Assembly: GCF_030818695.1 (NCBI RefSeq)
Contig: NZ_JAUTAR010000001.1
Location: 3,962,501-4,026,500, forward strand
DNA from: Chryseobacterium sp. SORGH_AS_0447
GTDB lineage: Bacteria; Bacteroidota; Bacteroidia; Flavobacteriales; Weeksellaceae
Direction of reading: 5' to 3'
DNA length: 64,000 bases
Under the pieces are notes generated by a model that saw only the letters and a list, made by a program, of their open reading frames with translations, did not search any database and had not been told where the DNA came from. Numbering within the stretch: position 1 is the first letter of the stretch; every line of letters begins with the position of its first letter. Made by a program: the position numbers and the translations under genes. Positions 53,343 to 59,680 of the stretch are shown here, piece after piece.

Positions 53343-53351
53343 GTAATGGTA

Positions 53352-53422
53352 AACCGAGCAAAATTCAGGAAGAGGCTTTTTTCAATTTGGATTCGAAGGA
53401 ACTCTTTCGTACGGCATCGGTT
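53352..53422 (-). ncRNA. Array unit 4: short unit
   Basis: Closing stem AACCGA-t-GC with GC-TCGGTT; CG-N13-CTTCG present. Insert of about 30 nt, no tRNA features. Confidence 0.6.
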
Positions 53423-53465
53423 GTTTTAAGTTTTTATGGTTATTGTTTTAAAGTTGTTGCTTTAG

Positions 53466-53483
53466 TGCGCATTTTTTACGCCG
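53466..53483 (-). promoter_or_regulatory. Degenerate second copy of the array promoter element
   Basis: CGGCGTAAAAAATGCGCA, 2 bp shorter than the others. Followed on the minus strand by AACCATAAAAACTTAAAA as at the main promoter (AACCATGAAAACTTAAAA), but no -7 box at the right distance. Looks like an internal duplication of the array start. Confidence 0.55.
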
Positions 53484-53498
53484 TTGAATGTATTTAAA

Positions 53499-53585
53499 AA
53501 ACCAAGTAACAGGTTATAAAAGTTTTTGAATTCAGTTCAAATTAAAAGTTTGACGATGGAACTCTTATGATAACGACATTGGTTT
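53499..53585 (-). ncRNA. Array unit 3: short unit
   Basis: Closing stem AAACCAA-t-GT with AC-TTGGTTT (9 bp); the conserved CTTCG reads CATCG. No tRNA features. Confidence 0.55.
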
Positions 53586-53588
53586 ATT

Positions 53589-53664
53589 CAAACAGGGCGA
53601 TGCAGCGAAAAGACTCTTATTCAAGTGGAAATCGAAGGAATTTTTTTCTTACGGCACCGGTTAG
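53589..53664 (-). ncRNA. Array unit 2: short unit
   Basis: Closing stem AACCGG-t-GC with GC-CCTGTT (one mismatch). Insert begins like unit 4 (TTCCACTTGAA versus ATCCAAATTGAA). Confidence 0.5.
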
Positions 53665-53671
53665 TTTTTTT

Positions 53672-53797
53672 AAGCAAGGTAAAAAGCAGACAGAGACTTA
53701 TCGGCAGAGCGATACCCTTACGCCATTCCTTAAAGGAAACAGGATTCGAACCTGTATTGCTGCCCCCTGAAGTAACTCTGTTTTACGACACTTGCTT
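53672..53797 (-). ncRNA. Array unit 1: permuted tRNA-like RNA
   Basis: Closing stem AAGCAAG-t-GT with AC-CTTGCTT. T-arm ACAGG-TTCGAAT-CCTGT, acceptor TTCCTT/AAGGAA with a minimal loop, D-arm GCG-TAAGGGTAT-CGC. Confidence 0.75.
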
Positions 53798-53832
53798 TTT
53801 TAAGTTTTCATGGTTGTTGTTATTTGTTGAAG

Positions 53833-53869
53833 CAAAATTATACGGTTAGTGCGCATTGTTTTTACGCAG
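53833..53869 (-). promoter_or_regulatory. Promoter of the RNA array with shared 20-bp element
   Basis: On the minus strand: CTGCGTAAAAACAATGCGCA (53850-53869), 9 bp, TAATTTTG (53833-53840). Same element and same 9-bp spacing occur upstream of the TROVE gene and the second RNA. Confidence 0.8.
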
Positions 53870-53890
53870 TTGAAATTATTTTTATTTTTT

Positions 53891-54547
53891 TTATTTCAAT
53901 CCGGAAATTATTTCTGAAATACCTTCTGCATCTTTAATGTTCATCCTGGTTAAAATATTCAAAATTTTATTCTTAAAGTGTATAGGATGACTTCTTACTC
54001 TTTCAAATCCATATTTTAATTCAGTTTCACTAATCCTCAAAACAGGTTTTATATCTATGGAATTGTCCAAACTTACTTCAGTATAATCTGAAAACAGGAT
54101 TTCCTCATTTTCTTTTTTATAGAAAATCCAAGGATGTCCAATTTCCAGAATTTTCCATTCGTCTGAAGGATTTTTAAAAATTTTTTCCCATTCTGAAATA
54201 TCCCTTAAATCTCCACAACATGTGGGTTTGATTAAGATTTTTTCATCCTTCATTAGAACAATACCTCCATTAAAAGGCACCATTATATTTTCAGGGCCTT
54301 CCATATCTGCTTGTTCTAAAAGCTCGATTAAAATAATTTGTAAATTTTCATCATCAATAGTTTCTGTGTCAATAAAACAAGAGCCTTTTTCGACGCTATC
54401 CAAATCCAAATTAAGCAATGTCTGAGACTTTATCCATGCCTGAAACCAATCTTCAGGACTTTGATGATCAGAAATTTCCGATATATCGAAGTCTTCTTTC
54501 GGATATTTTAAAGGAGAAACTTCGATGACATTAATAAACCGAATCAT
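53891..54547 (-). CDS. Hypothetical protein, AT-rich
   Basis: 218 aa, acidic, no signal peptide. IFVPFNGGIVL-like strand (NIMVPFNGGIVLMKDEKILIKPTCCGDLRDISEWEKIF) recalls immunity-protein folds where CCGDL precedes a Trp, but I do not recognise the family. Codon use is clearly richer in A/T than in neighbouring genes, which hints at transfer. It sits between the TROVE gene and the RNA array, on the same strand. Confidence 0.65.
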   Translation of the reverse strand: MIRFINVIEVSPLKYPKEDFDISEISDHQSPEDWFQAWIKSQTLLNLDLDSVEKGSCFIDTETIDDENLQIILIELLEQADMEGPENIMVPFNGGIVLMKDEKILIKPTCCGDLRDISEWEKIFKNPSDEWKILEIGHPWIFYKKENEEILFSDYTEVSLDNSIDIKPVLRISETELKYGFERVRSHPIHFKNKILNILTRMNIKDAEGISEIISGLK

Positions 54548-54575
54548 GGTTGCAAAATTTTTATTATTATAAATG

Positions 54576-54611
54576 GTGCCTGTTACAGCACCACTTTTTA
54601 ATTATTTCCAC
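54576..54611. repeat. Direct repeat, copy 1 (end of TROVE gene duplicated)
   Basis: About 36 bp matching 55193-55229 apart from one missing T and one substitution. Extends with weaker similarity to about 54626. In the TROVE frame it reads like VEIIKK-VVL, the TROVE C-terminus. Confidence 0.75.
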
Positions 54612-54820
54612 CGGGTATTCCGGTATTTTTTCCAGTTTCTCTGAAACTTATACTGCTTTGCATTCACTGTTTCAATGCCGTGCGGAAAGCACCAGGAACA
54701 CCCCATTTCTATTCCATATATAATCCGGGAAATTCGGACATTTGAGATTTTCTGTGGAAAATGAATTAATCCGTATTCATTAACTCCAAAAGCTTTTTTT
54801 AATGATTTACATTTTTTCAT
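54602..54820 (-). CDS. Small Cys/Trp-containing hypothetical protein
   Basis: 72 aa, strongly basic: LKKAFGVNEYGLIHFPQKISNVRISRII, GCSWCFPHGIETVNAK, RNWKKYRNTRWK. The CSWCFPHG block with two Cys and one His could bind metal. I have a weak memory of similar small proteins in this phylum but no name. Its last codons lie in the duplicated TROVE 3' end. A 9-bp-arm inverted repeat precedes the ATG. Confidence 0.6.
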   Translation of the reverse strand: MKKCKSLKKAFGVNEYGLIHFPQKISNVRISRIIYGIEMGCSWCFPHGIETVNAKQYKFQRNWKKYRNTRWK

Positions 54821-54822
54821 AA

Positions 54823-54845
54823 GTATTGAGTATTTAACTCAATAC
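54823..54845. repeat. Inverted repeat upstream of the 72-aa gene
   Basis: GTATTGAGT and ACTCAATAC around ATTTA, directly 5' of ATG 54820. Possible operator or 5' UTR hairpin. Confidence 0.6.
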
Positions 54846-54849
54846 AATG

Positions 54850-55190
54850 CTCCTTTAAGAAATGGTTTATAATAATTCATGATTCCTTATTATTTGTAAT
54901 TATAAAAATATTTTAAGTTCAGATCAATTTATCTAGTCATTTTACGTTGAAACAAAGAACCCAAAAGTTCAAGGCTTGAAAACTCCGGCTAAAAATTCTA
55001 AACTTGCGTAAATCTAATACTTGGTTTTCGTTTTTTACCATTGGGTCTTTCCTAGCCCCGATTGCAACGGCATCCTTTTTCTGCAAGGGCTTTAAAAAAA
55101 AGCGCCGGCGAAAAAGATACAGTGGAAAGCGGGATCAGGCTCCTGAAAAAATCTATGGTAGGCATACATCATTCATCACCCATTTAAAAG
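54850..55190. other. Gene-free stretch containing a family A repeat
   Basis: No convincing frame on either strand. Holds the dispersed element at 55053-55140. Confidence 0.55.
55053..55140. repeat. Dispersed noncoding element, family A, copy 2
   Basis: TAGCCCCGATTGCAACGGCA, TCCTTTTT, a short stem, AAAAAGATACAGTGGAAAGC then GGGATCAGG. The most complete copy. Confidence 0.65.
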
Positions 55191-55192
55191 CA

Positions 55193-55229
55193 GTGCCTGT
55201 TACAGCACCACTTTTTTAATCATTTCCAC
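55193..55229. repeat. Direct repeat, copy 2 (TROVE gene 3' end)
   Basis: Partner of 54576-54611, 617 bp apart. On the minus strand GTGGTGC-tgtaaca-GGCACTGC followed by TTTT also forms a terminator-like hairpin across the TROVE stop codon. Confidence 0.75.
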
Positions 55230-56717
55230 GGCTGATTTCCGGTCTTCCAGGGCATTCAGGACATCGAAAATTTTATCGGACCAACCTGCGATCAGGTAAA
55301 CGTCATTTTTTCTGACATCCAACGGCTGTTTTCCGTAGCCCGCCAGGTCAAAAATATAGAGTTTTGTCTCCGGATTGAATCTTTTATACTGATTCCAGGA
55401 ATCTTCAAAAGAATTCCGCGTTACGTTGCTGTTCCACAGCTGGGTATCGGTGAAGAGCATTACTTTATTTACTTTTTCTCTTCTGTTCAGCAGATCTTCG
55501 ATCACGAGGTAACCGTTGGTAGAGTATCCTACTTCACCTTCCCTTTTGTAGAAGGCATCCACATTTCTCAGAATTCCGTTTTTAGGCATCGGAACCCGTT
55601 TCCAGGTGTCACCGAACATTCCGGAGATGACGTTTTTGCACTGTGACTGCAGCATCATCGACATCAGCAGGCCAATATCGTACAACAGTACTTTGGATTT
55701 CGGAGAAACCGGCTGCTGCATCGATCCCGATACGTCGGCCGCAATAACCAAGGAAGTATCAAAACCAAAACCTTTGATGTTTTTGGCACTTACCGTCACC
55801 GCATCTTCTAATGCTGCAAGAACAGACGAAAGATAAGGTGAATCGATGGTTTTCAGTTCCCTGTACGCCGCCAGGAACCTGAACGGCAGCTGCTTTGAAT
55901 TTCGTACCGCTTTTTCATCTGACAGATACCTGCATACTTTCTCCATCGCCTGAGAAGAAACATTTGCTTCCAGAATATTTCTCAGGTTCCTCAGGGTCGC
56001 CATATATCCCAGCTTGTTGCTGAAAACCAGTTCTTCCCATTTGTTTTTAAAAGCTGCTTTTCTTTCAGCCTCATCGGCAAATTTGGTTTGTCCCAAGACG
56101 GAAAGTTCTACTTCCCATGTATAAGGGGTTTCCAGCGAGTCGTTTACGATTTTATTGAAAATAGCCTGCTGGCTTTCATCTTTTGCTTTCGGGTGAACGA
56201 GAAACAGCGCATCTTTCAGGGTAACCTCCGCTTTCCTGTTGTATTTGGCAAACTGGTATTCGTCAAATTTATTGAAAGATTTTACCAAACCTTTCTGAAT
56301 TTGCTTTGAAAGTTTATTCAGCTTTTTCAGATCCGTTCTTTCATTGGCCATCTGGTAATACGCCAGCAATTCGGTGATTTCATCCGCTCTCTGGATGACG
56401 CCGTCAACGGTTCTGCTTACGAGGTCGGTACCTGAAGCTTTCTTAGCCAATTCGGTCGTCAATACCAAAGGAATGGAACGCAAGTACATATTTTTTCTGG
56501 CATAAACCGCCAGTTTGGCTACGAATTCCGGATCGTTCTTCCGGATCAGGGATTGTATTCTGGCCAGCCTTTCATTTCCTTTTTCATAGGTGGTATTTGA
56601 TAATCCTGTTGTTACAACAGCACTGTACAGCTCTTCTGCCGGCGTCATGGTATAGGCTTTGGCACCTTCGTAGTTCGTTACTACATTATCCGATTTTCTT
56701 AAAAAATTAAATTTCAT
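55200..56717 (-). CDS. TROVE-domain protein, Ro60/Rsr orthologue
   Basis: 505 aa from ATG 56717 (an ATG at 56741 is also in frame). The N-terminal TROVE HEAT-repeat ring (about residues 15-310) starts NYEGAKAYTMTPAEELYSAVVTTGL. Typical parts are LAVYARKNMYLRSIPLVLTTELAK and LGYMATLRNLRNILEANVSS. The C-terminal von Willebrand A domain has an intact MIDAS: D328-V-S330-G-S332, T400, D424 (LFTDTQLW). Ro proteins form a ring that binds misfolded RNA ends and Y RNAs and can guide exonucleases such as PNPase. Its promoter carries the same 20-bp element as the two tRNA-like RNA loci, so those RNAs are the likely Y-RNA partners. Confidence 0.93.
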   Translation of the reverse strand: MKFNFLRKSDNVVTNYEGAKAYTMTPAEELYSAVVTTGLSNTTYEKGNERLARIQSLIRKNDPEFVAKLAVYARKNMYLRSIPLVLTTELAKKASGTDLVSRTVDGVIQRADEITELLAYYQMANERTDLKKLNKLSKQIQKGLVKSFNKFDEYQFAKYNRKAEVTLKDALFLVHPKAKDESQQAIFNKIVNDSLETPYTWEVELSVLGQTKFADEAERKAAFKNKWEELVFSNKLGYMATLRNLRNILEANVSSQAMEKVCRYLSDEKAVRNSKQLPFRFLAAYRELKTIDSPYLSSVLAALEDAVTVSAKNIKGFGFDTSLVIAADVSGSMQQPVSPKSKVLLYDIGLLMSMMLQSQCKNVISGMFGDTWKRVPMPKNGILRNVDAFYKREGEVGYSTNGYLVIEDLLNRREKVNKVMLFTDTQLWNSNVTRNSFEDSWNQYKRFNPETKLYIFDLAGYGKQPLDVRKNDVYLIAGWSDKIFDVLNALEDRKSAVEMIKKVVL

Positions 56718-56777
56718 GGTTACTGTTTTTTTGTTAAACATATCAGAGGATTATCAGTTCCTCCCTGATTTCTGATG

Positions 56778-56814
56778 CAAAGTAAGCGTGCATTTACGCA
56801 ATCTTTTTGCGCAG
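56778..56814 (-). promoter_or_regulatory. Promoter of the TROVE gene with shared 20-bp element
   Basis: Minus strand: CTGCGCAAAAAGATTGCGTA (56795-56814), 9 bp, TTACTTTG (56778-56785). The leader to ATG 56717 would be about 55 nt. Confidence 0.8.
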
Positions 56815-57019
56815 TATAATTTTTTTTGAAAAAGTTTTTATTTTTTTTGATTTAACCACTAATGACACTAATCTTTTTGCGCGAATAACACAAATGATTG
56901 GAGACAACTTGTGTAACTAAAGAATATAATTTATCTATCATTCATTTTATATAAAGGGATTGAGGATTTAAAATTTTTGAAGATGCATTTTATAGCTTTG
57001 TTTCATTCAAATAATAGCA

Positions 57020-57484
57020 ATGATTAAAGGATTATACGAAACCCACATTCAGGTAAGCGACCTGGAATATGCGATTGAATTTTATACCGTCGTTCTGGGA
57101 TTGGAACTGGCGCACCGGGATGAAGCCCGCCCGATTGCCTTTTTATGGATCGGGAAAAACAAAGAATCCATGCTGGGATTGTGGGAACAGAAAGAAAATC
57201 TGCAGACGCGGCATTTTGCTTTTACCGTTGATCAGGAAGACCTTCTGAATCACTCTGTTGAATTTTTAAAAAATAAAGATCTGAAACCTTATAACTTCCT
57301 GGAAGACGGAAGCGAGAAGCCCATGGTTTTTGCCTGGATGCCTGCTCTGGCAGTCTATTTTAAAGATCCGGACGGAAACCAGCTGGAATTTATATCTATT
57401 CTGGAAGGTGAAGGGCGGCCGGAACTGGGAGTGGTTTCATATGAGGAGTGGCAGGAGAAAAATAAAAACAGATTTAAAATTTAA
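57020..57484 (+). CDS. VOC (glyoxalase/bleomycin-resistance fold) protein
   Basis: 154 aa, two beta-alpha-beta-beta-beta modules: IKGLYETHIQVSDLEYAIEFYTVVLGLELAHRDE, then TRHFAFTVDQEDLL and VYFKDPDGNQLEFISILEGEGRPELGVVSYEEW. Metal ligands would be His (ETHIQV), His (RHFAF) and Glu (LEFIS). Function open: lactoylglutathione lyase-like, dioxygenase-like or resistance protein. Plus strand, single gene, probably unrelated to the RNA system around it. Confidence 0.85.
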   Translation: MIKGLYETHIQVSDLEYAIEFYTVVLGLELAHRDEARPIAFLWIGKNKESMLGLWEQKENLQTRHFAFTVDQEDLLNHSVEFLKNKDLKPYNFLEDGSEKPMVFAWMPALAVYFKDPDGNQLEFISILEGEGRPELGVVSYEEWQEKNKNRFKI

Positions 57485-57631
57485 ATTTGTTCCGGTTACT
57501 TACTTTTGATTTTATTAATCGGATTGGCATCCGATTCCAGTGTAAACCGTCCCTGCGTAACTCTTTTGATTTTAAAACAAGACAGGCTTTGCTTTCGCAA
57601 AACCCGCCTCTATAATAACAGTTACTAGTTT

Positions 57632-58729
57632 TTATTTTGTGAAGATCTCTTTCAGCTGAGAAACAATGTTGCTGTTTCCGGAAACGGTAATATCTCCAAT
57701 TTTGTCGGCGATTTTTTCCATATATTCCATTTCCTTCAGTTTCCAGAGTACTTCGTTCTCTTCCATCAGCTTTGCCGTATTCAGCAGGCTTCTGGTAGAC
57801 GCGGTTTCTTCCCGTCTCATAATGCTGTTGGCCTGGGCCTTTTTCTCTGCAATCAAAACCTGGTTCATGATGTCCTTCATTTCCCCTGTTAAGATTACAT
57901 CTCTTATTCCCGCATCAGAAGCTTTCAAGCCCAATTCATCGGCCTTGCTGCCCAAATTTCCAAGAATTTCTTTTCCTACGGAATCTTTTTTCAACAGCAG
58001 TTCGTCCAATGTTAGAGCCCCGACGAATTCACGTAAAGCCAACTGCATCAGAATATATAATTGCTTATCATATTCTTTGTTCTCCATCAGTGCTTTCTGA
58101 ATATTTGCCACCTGAAAACGTACATAAAAATTGATCCTGAGCATAGCTTTATCTTTGGTCAATAGTTCCTGACCGGCGATTTCCATCTGCTGCATCCTGG
58201 TATCAATCGATTTTACTTCTATGGAAGTTTCGTTGTTCCAGAAGTAATACGTTCCTGCCTCCAGAATTCTGTTTAACTTTCCGTCAATCAGCAAAAGACC
58301 TTTGTATTGATTGGTGATTACGAATTTTCTTATAAAATTTTTCAGTTTCATATTTTCCAGAATCGTTCTGGGAATCTTTTCTGTAATTTCCACTTTCGTT
58401 AAGTCTGCTTTCTGAAATTCCCTGTTTAAAATTCCTTTCCAGAAAGCATATTGCCCGACCTGCAGAACTTCTTTAAAAATTCCGTTTTCGTATACCAATA
58501 CTATTTCCCCATCTTTTACCTCCACGACTTCGAGCATGGATTTCAGGTTTTCGTTTTTCAATAAGAGATTAAGATCGGCACCTGACTTGAACAAAGCTTT
58601 CATATCATACACCTCCACCGATTTATTTCCGAAAATCCAGAAACTGCCTTCTTTAAGAATATCGGTTAAGTTTCCGTTCCTGAAAACCAACCCCCGCTCA
58701 TATGCTTTAATCTGTACATTTTTTATCAT
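57632..58729 (-). CDS. Slipin (SPFH/Band 7 protein)
   Basis: 365 aa from ATG 58729. Starts MIKNVQIKAYERGLVFRNGNL, with two repeated beta modules (about 10-90 and 130-200), then the SPFH core (SIDTRMQQMEIAGQELLTKDKAMLRINFYVRFQV) and REFVGALTLDELLLKKDSVGKEI. The coiled-coil tail is MNQVLIAEKKAQANSIMRREETASTRSLLNTAKLMEENEVLWKLKEME. Lacks the N-terminal membrane hairpin of typical slipins. Slipins occur in RtcR-type RNA-repair operons next to Ro proteins, which fits the location. Longer frame to 58861 disfavoured because it adds low-quality sequence. Confidence 0.85.
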   Translation of the reverse strand: MIKNVQIKAYERGLVFRNGNLTDILKEGSFWIFGNKSVEVYDMKALFKSGADLNLLLKNENLKSMLEVVEVKDGEIVLVYENGIFKEVLQVGQYAFWKGILNREFQKADLTKVEITEKIPRTILENMKLKNFIRKFVITNQYKGLLLIDGKLNRILEAGTYYFWNNETSIEVKSIDTRMQQMEIAGQELLTKDKAMLRINFYVRFQVANIQKALMENKEYDKQLYILMQLALREFVGALTLDELLLKKDSVGKEILGNLGSKADELGLKASDAGIRDVILTGEMKDIMNQVLIAEKKAQANSIMRREETASTRSLLNTAKLMEENEVLWKLKEMEYMEKIADKIGDITVSGNSNIVSQLKEIFTK

Positions 58730-58904
58730 GACTATATTTTTAATGGTTATCATTTTAATTAAAAAGTAAATCCGGAATCTCTTCTTCCAAAAACGGCGGA
58801 AGAAAAGCCATTCTGAAAAATTCATAAATCTCAGCATCTTATTTTCGAAATCATTTCTCAATGTTCAGATTTTGGCCGTGTCCCTTGCCCTGGCTTAACC
58901 AACA

Positions 58905-58985
58905 ACCCGGGTCGCTACGTTCACTGCTATCTTTTTTGCAGGCAAAAAAGGATATCCGTTATCATCGCTCACGGAGAAAACCGTC
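58905..58985. repeat. Dispersed noncoding element, family A, copy 3 (inverted)
   Basis: Read on the minus strand: GATAACGGATATCCTTTTTT, GCCTGCAAAAAAGATAGCAG, TGAACGTAGCGACCCGGG. Same block order as 55053-55140. Confidence 0.55.
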
Positions 58986-59088
58986 CTTTTTAGAAAACTC
59001 ATTCAAGAATGATTGATCTTCGTATCTATTTCATTTTCAGAAAAATATCTTTTCTCACAGGCTTTTTCAAAATGTTGATTTGACAACT

Positions 59089-59109
59089 GAAAAAATCCCG
59101 GATTTTTTC
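59089..59109. terminator. Bidirectional hairpin
   Basis: GAAAAAATCC and its complement around one base, 21 bp in all; A/T-rich arms act as T tract in both directions. Second stop behind the RNA at 59140. Confidence 0.6.
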
Positions 59110-59139
59110 CGAATATTTTTAATGAGAATATTCAAACTC

Positions 59140-59168
59140 GAAAAAAAAATAGATTTTGAGTCTATTTT
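59140..59168 (-). terminator. Terminator of the second RNA
   Basis: Minus strand AATAGA-ctcaaaa-TCTATT followed by eight or nine T. Confidence 0.85.
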
Positions 59169-59495
59169 CAACTACAGTTATTGTGTAGTACTCTAACCAA
59201 CTGAGCTACCTCATCCGAAACGAGGGTGGGAGTCGAACCCACGCATAAAAATCTATTGTTCTACCATTTGAACTACATCCCCATTCAGGAGATAGAAGGA
59301 CTCGAACCTTCAACCCATAGAGCCGTAAGATTTTTCTGGCTAAATCTCTGAAACCTTCAGGTCAAGCTGAACAGAACGAAATCATGTTCCTCAACAAATT
59401 CTTCTGCAATGGTGTTATCCAGAAACACTCAACAAGACCTGCCTGATATTTTGACTAAAATCCGTTTTTCAAAATTTTAGTGTTGTTTTGTTTTG
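59140..59495 (-). ncRNA. Second Ro-associated RNA: two tandem permuted tRNA-like modules
   Basis: Minus-strand transcript about 355 nt from the shared-element promoter at 59502-59538 to a terminator at 59140-59168. Its 3' half holds module 1: T-arm GAAGG-TTCGAGT-CCTTC, acceptor TATCTCC/GGGGATG (7 bp) closed by TGAAT, D-arm GTTC-AAATGGTA-GAAC. Module 2 follows: T-arm GTGGG-TTCGACT-CCCAC, acceptor CCTCGT/ATGAGG closed by TTCGG, D-arm GCTC-AGTTGGTTA-GAGT, then hairpin CTACA-CAATAAC-TGTAG. The 5' half has hairpins CTAAAAT/ATTTTAG, GTGTT/AACAC with a 7-nt loop, and a long-range CAGGTC/GACCTG pair. Not a normal tRNA gene: the T-arm precedes the D-arm. Confidence 0.8.
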
Positions 59496-59501
59496 ATGAT
59501 G

Positions 59502-59538
59502 CAAAGTAAGACAACCTGTGCGTAATGTTTTTGCGTAG
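59502..59538 (-). promoter_or_regulatory. Promoter of the second RNA with shared 20-bp element
   Basis: Minus strand CTACGCAAAAACATTACGCA (59519-59538), 9 bp, TTACTTTG (59502-59509), then CATCA as at the TROVE promoter. Confidence 0.8.
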
Positions 59539-59565
59539 TAAAAATTTTTATTTTTCCCGCCGGAT

Positions 59566-59680
59566 GTTACCGTATTTCACCCTTTCAGGGCTTGGATTAA
59601 CTGTGCTTTTTGATGACATCGGGCTATACCCGATGCTGGTGTATGTCGCCCTTTCAGGGCTGACGATTATTCCTTTTATT
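59566..59680. repeat. REP-like palindromic repeat units
   Basis: CACCCTTTCAGGGCTTGGAT and CGCCCTTTCAGGGCTGACGA (two units, inner palindrome CCCTTTCAGGG-like) with CATCGGGCTATACCCGATGCTGGTGTATGT-type sequence between. Common Bacteroidota REP-type layout; no transposase here. Confidence 0.65.

Larger units (their letters stand above)
52120..53830 (-). ncRNA. Array of twelve Y-RNA-like structured RNA units with tRNA and rRNA mimics
   Basis: Minus-strand region without genes, behind the promoter at 53833-53869. Twelve units follow one plan: a unit-specific stem strand, a bulged T, GYCG, 13-15 nt, CTTCG (CATCG or CTTCA in two), a variable insert, TTRC and the complementary stem strand. Y and R are Watson-Crick partners in every unit. 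Inserts in at least six units are circularly permuted tRNA-like modules (T-arm with TTCGANT loop, acceptor stem closed by a short loop, D-arm). One insert contains a 23S rRNA piece. This matches the build of bacterial Y RNAs (Ro stem plus permuted tRNA mimic). A TROVE gene with the same promoter element lies 1.4 kb upstream. No unit is a normal tRNA gene. Confidence 0.85.

Noticed and set aside
52141..53790. Reading the array as a cluster of ordinary tRNA genes
   Set aside because: T-arms precede D-arms, anticodon arms are missing or replaced, and acceptor stems are closed by loops; no complete in-order cloverleaf or CCA end was found.
52120..53830. CRISPR array
   Set aside because: The repeated part is a degenerate structured motif, not identical repeats; spacing and inserts vary from 36 to 225 bp and no cas genes are present.
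55004..55219. 71-codon plus-strand frame
   Set aside because: Formed from the dispersed family A element and the end of the TROVE gene; no protein-like features.
56862..56900. CTAATCTTTTTGCGCGAATAACACAAATG as a further copy of the Ro regulon element
   Set aside because: Only half of the element matches and there is no -7 box 9 bp away; it resembles a common degenerate intergenic string of the group.
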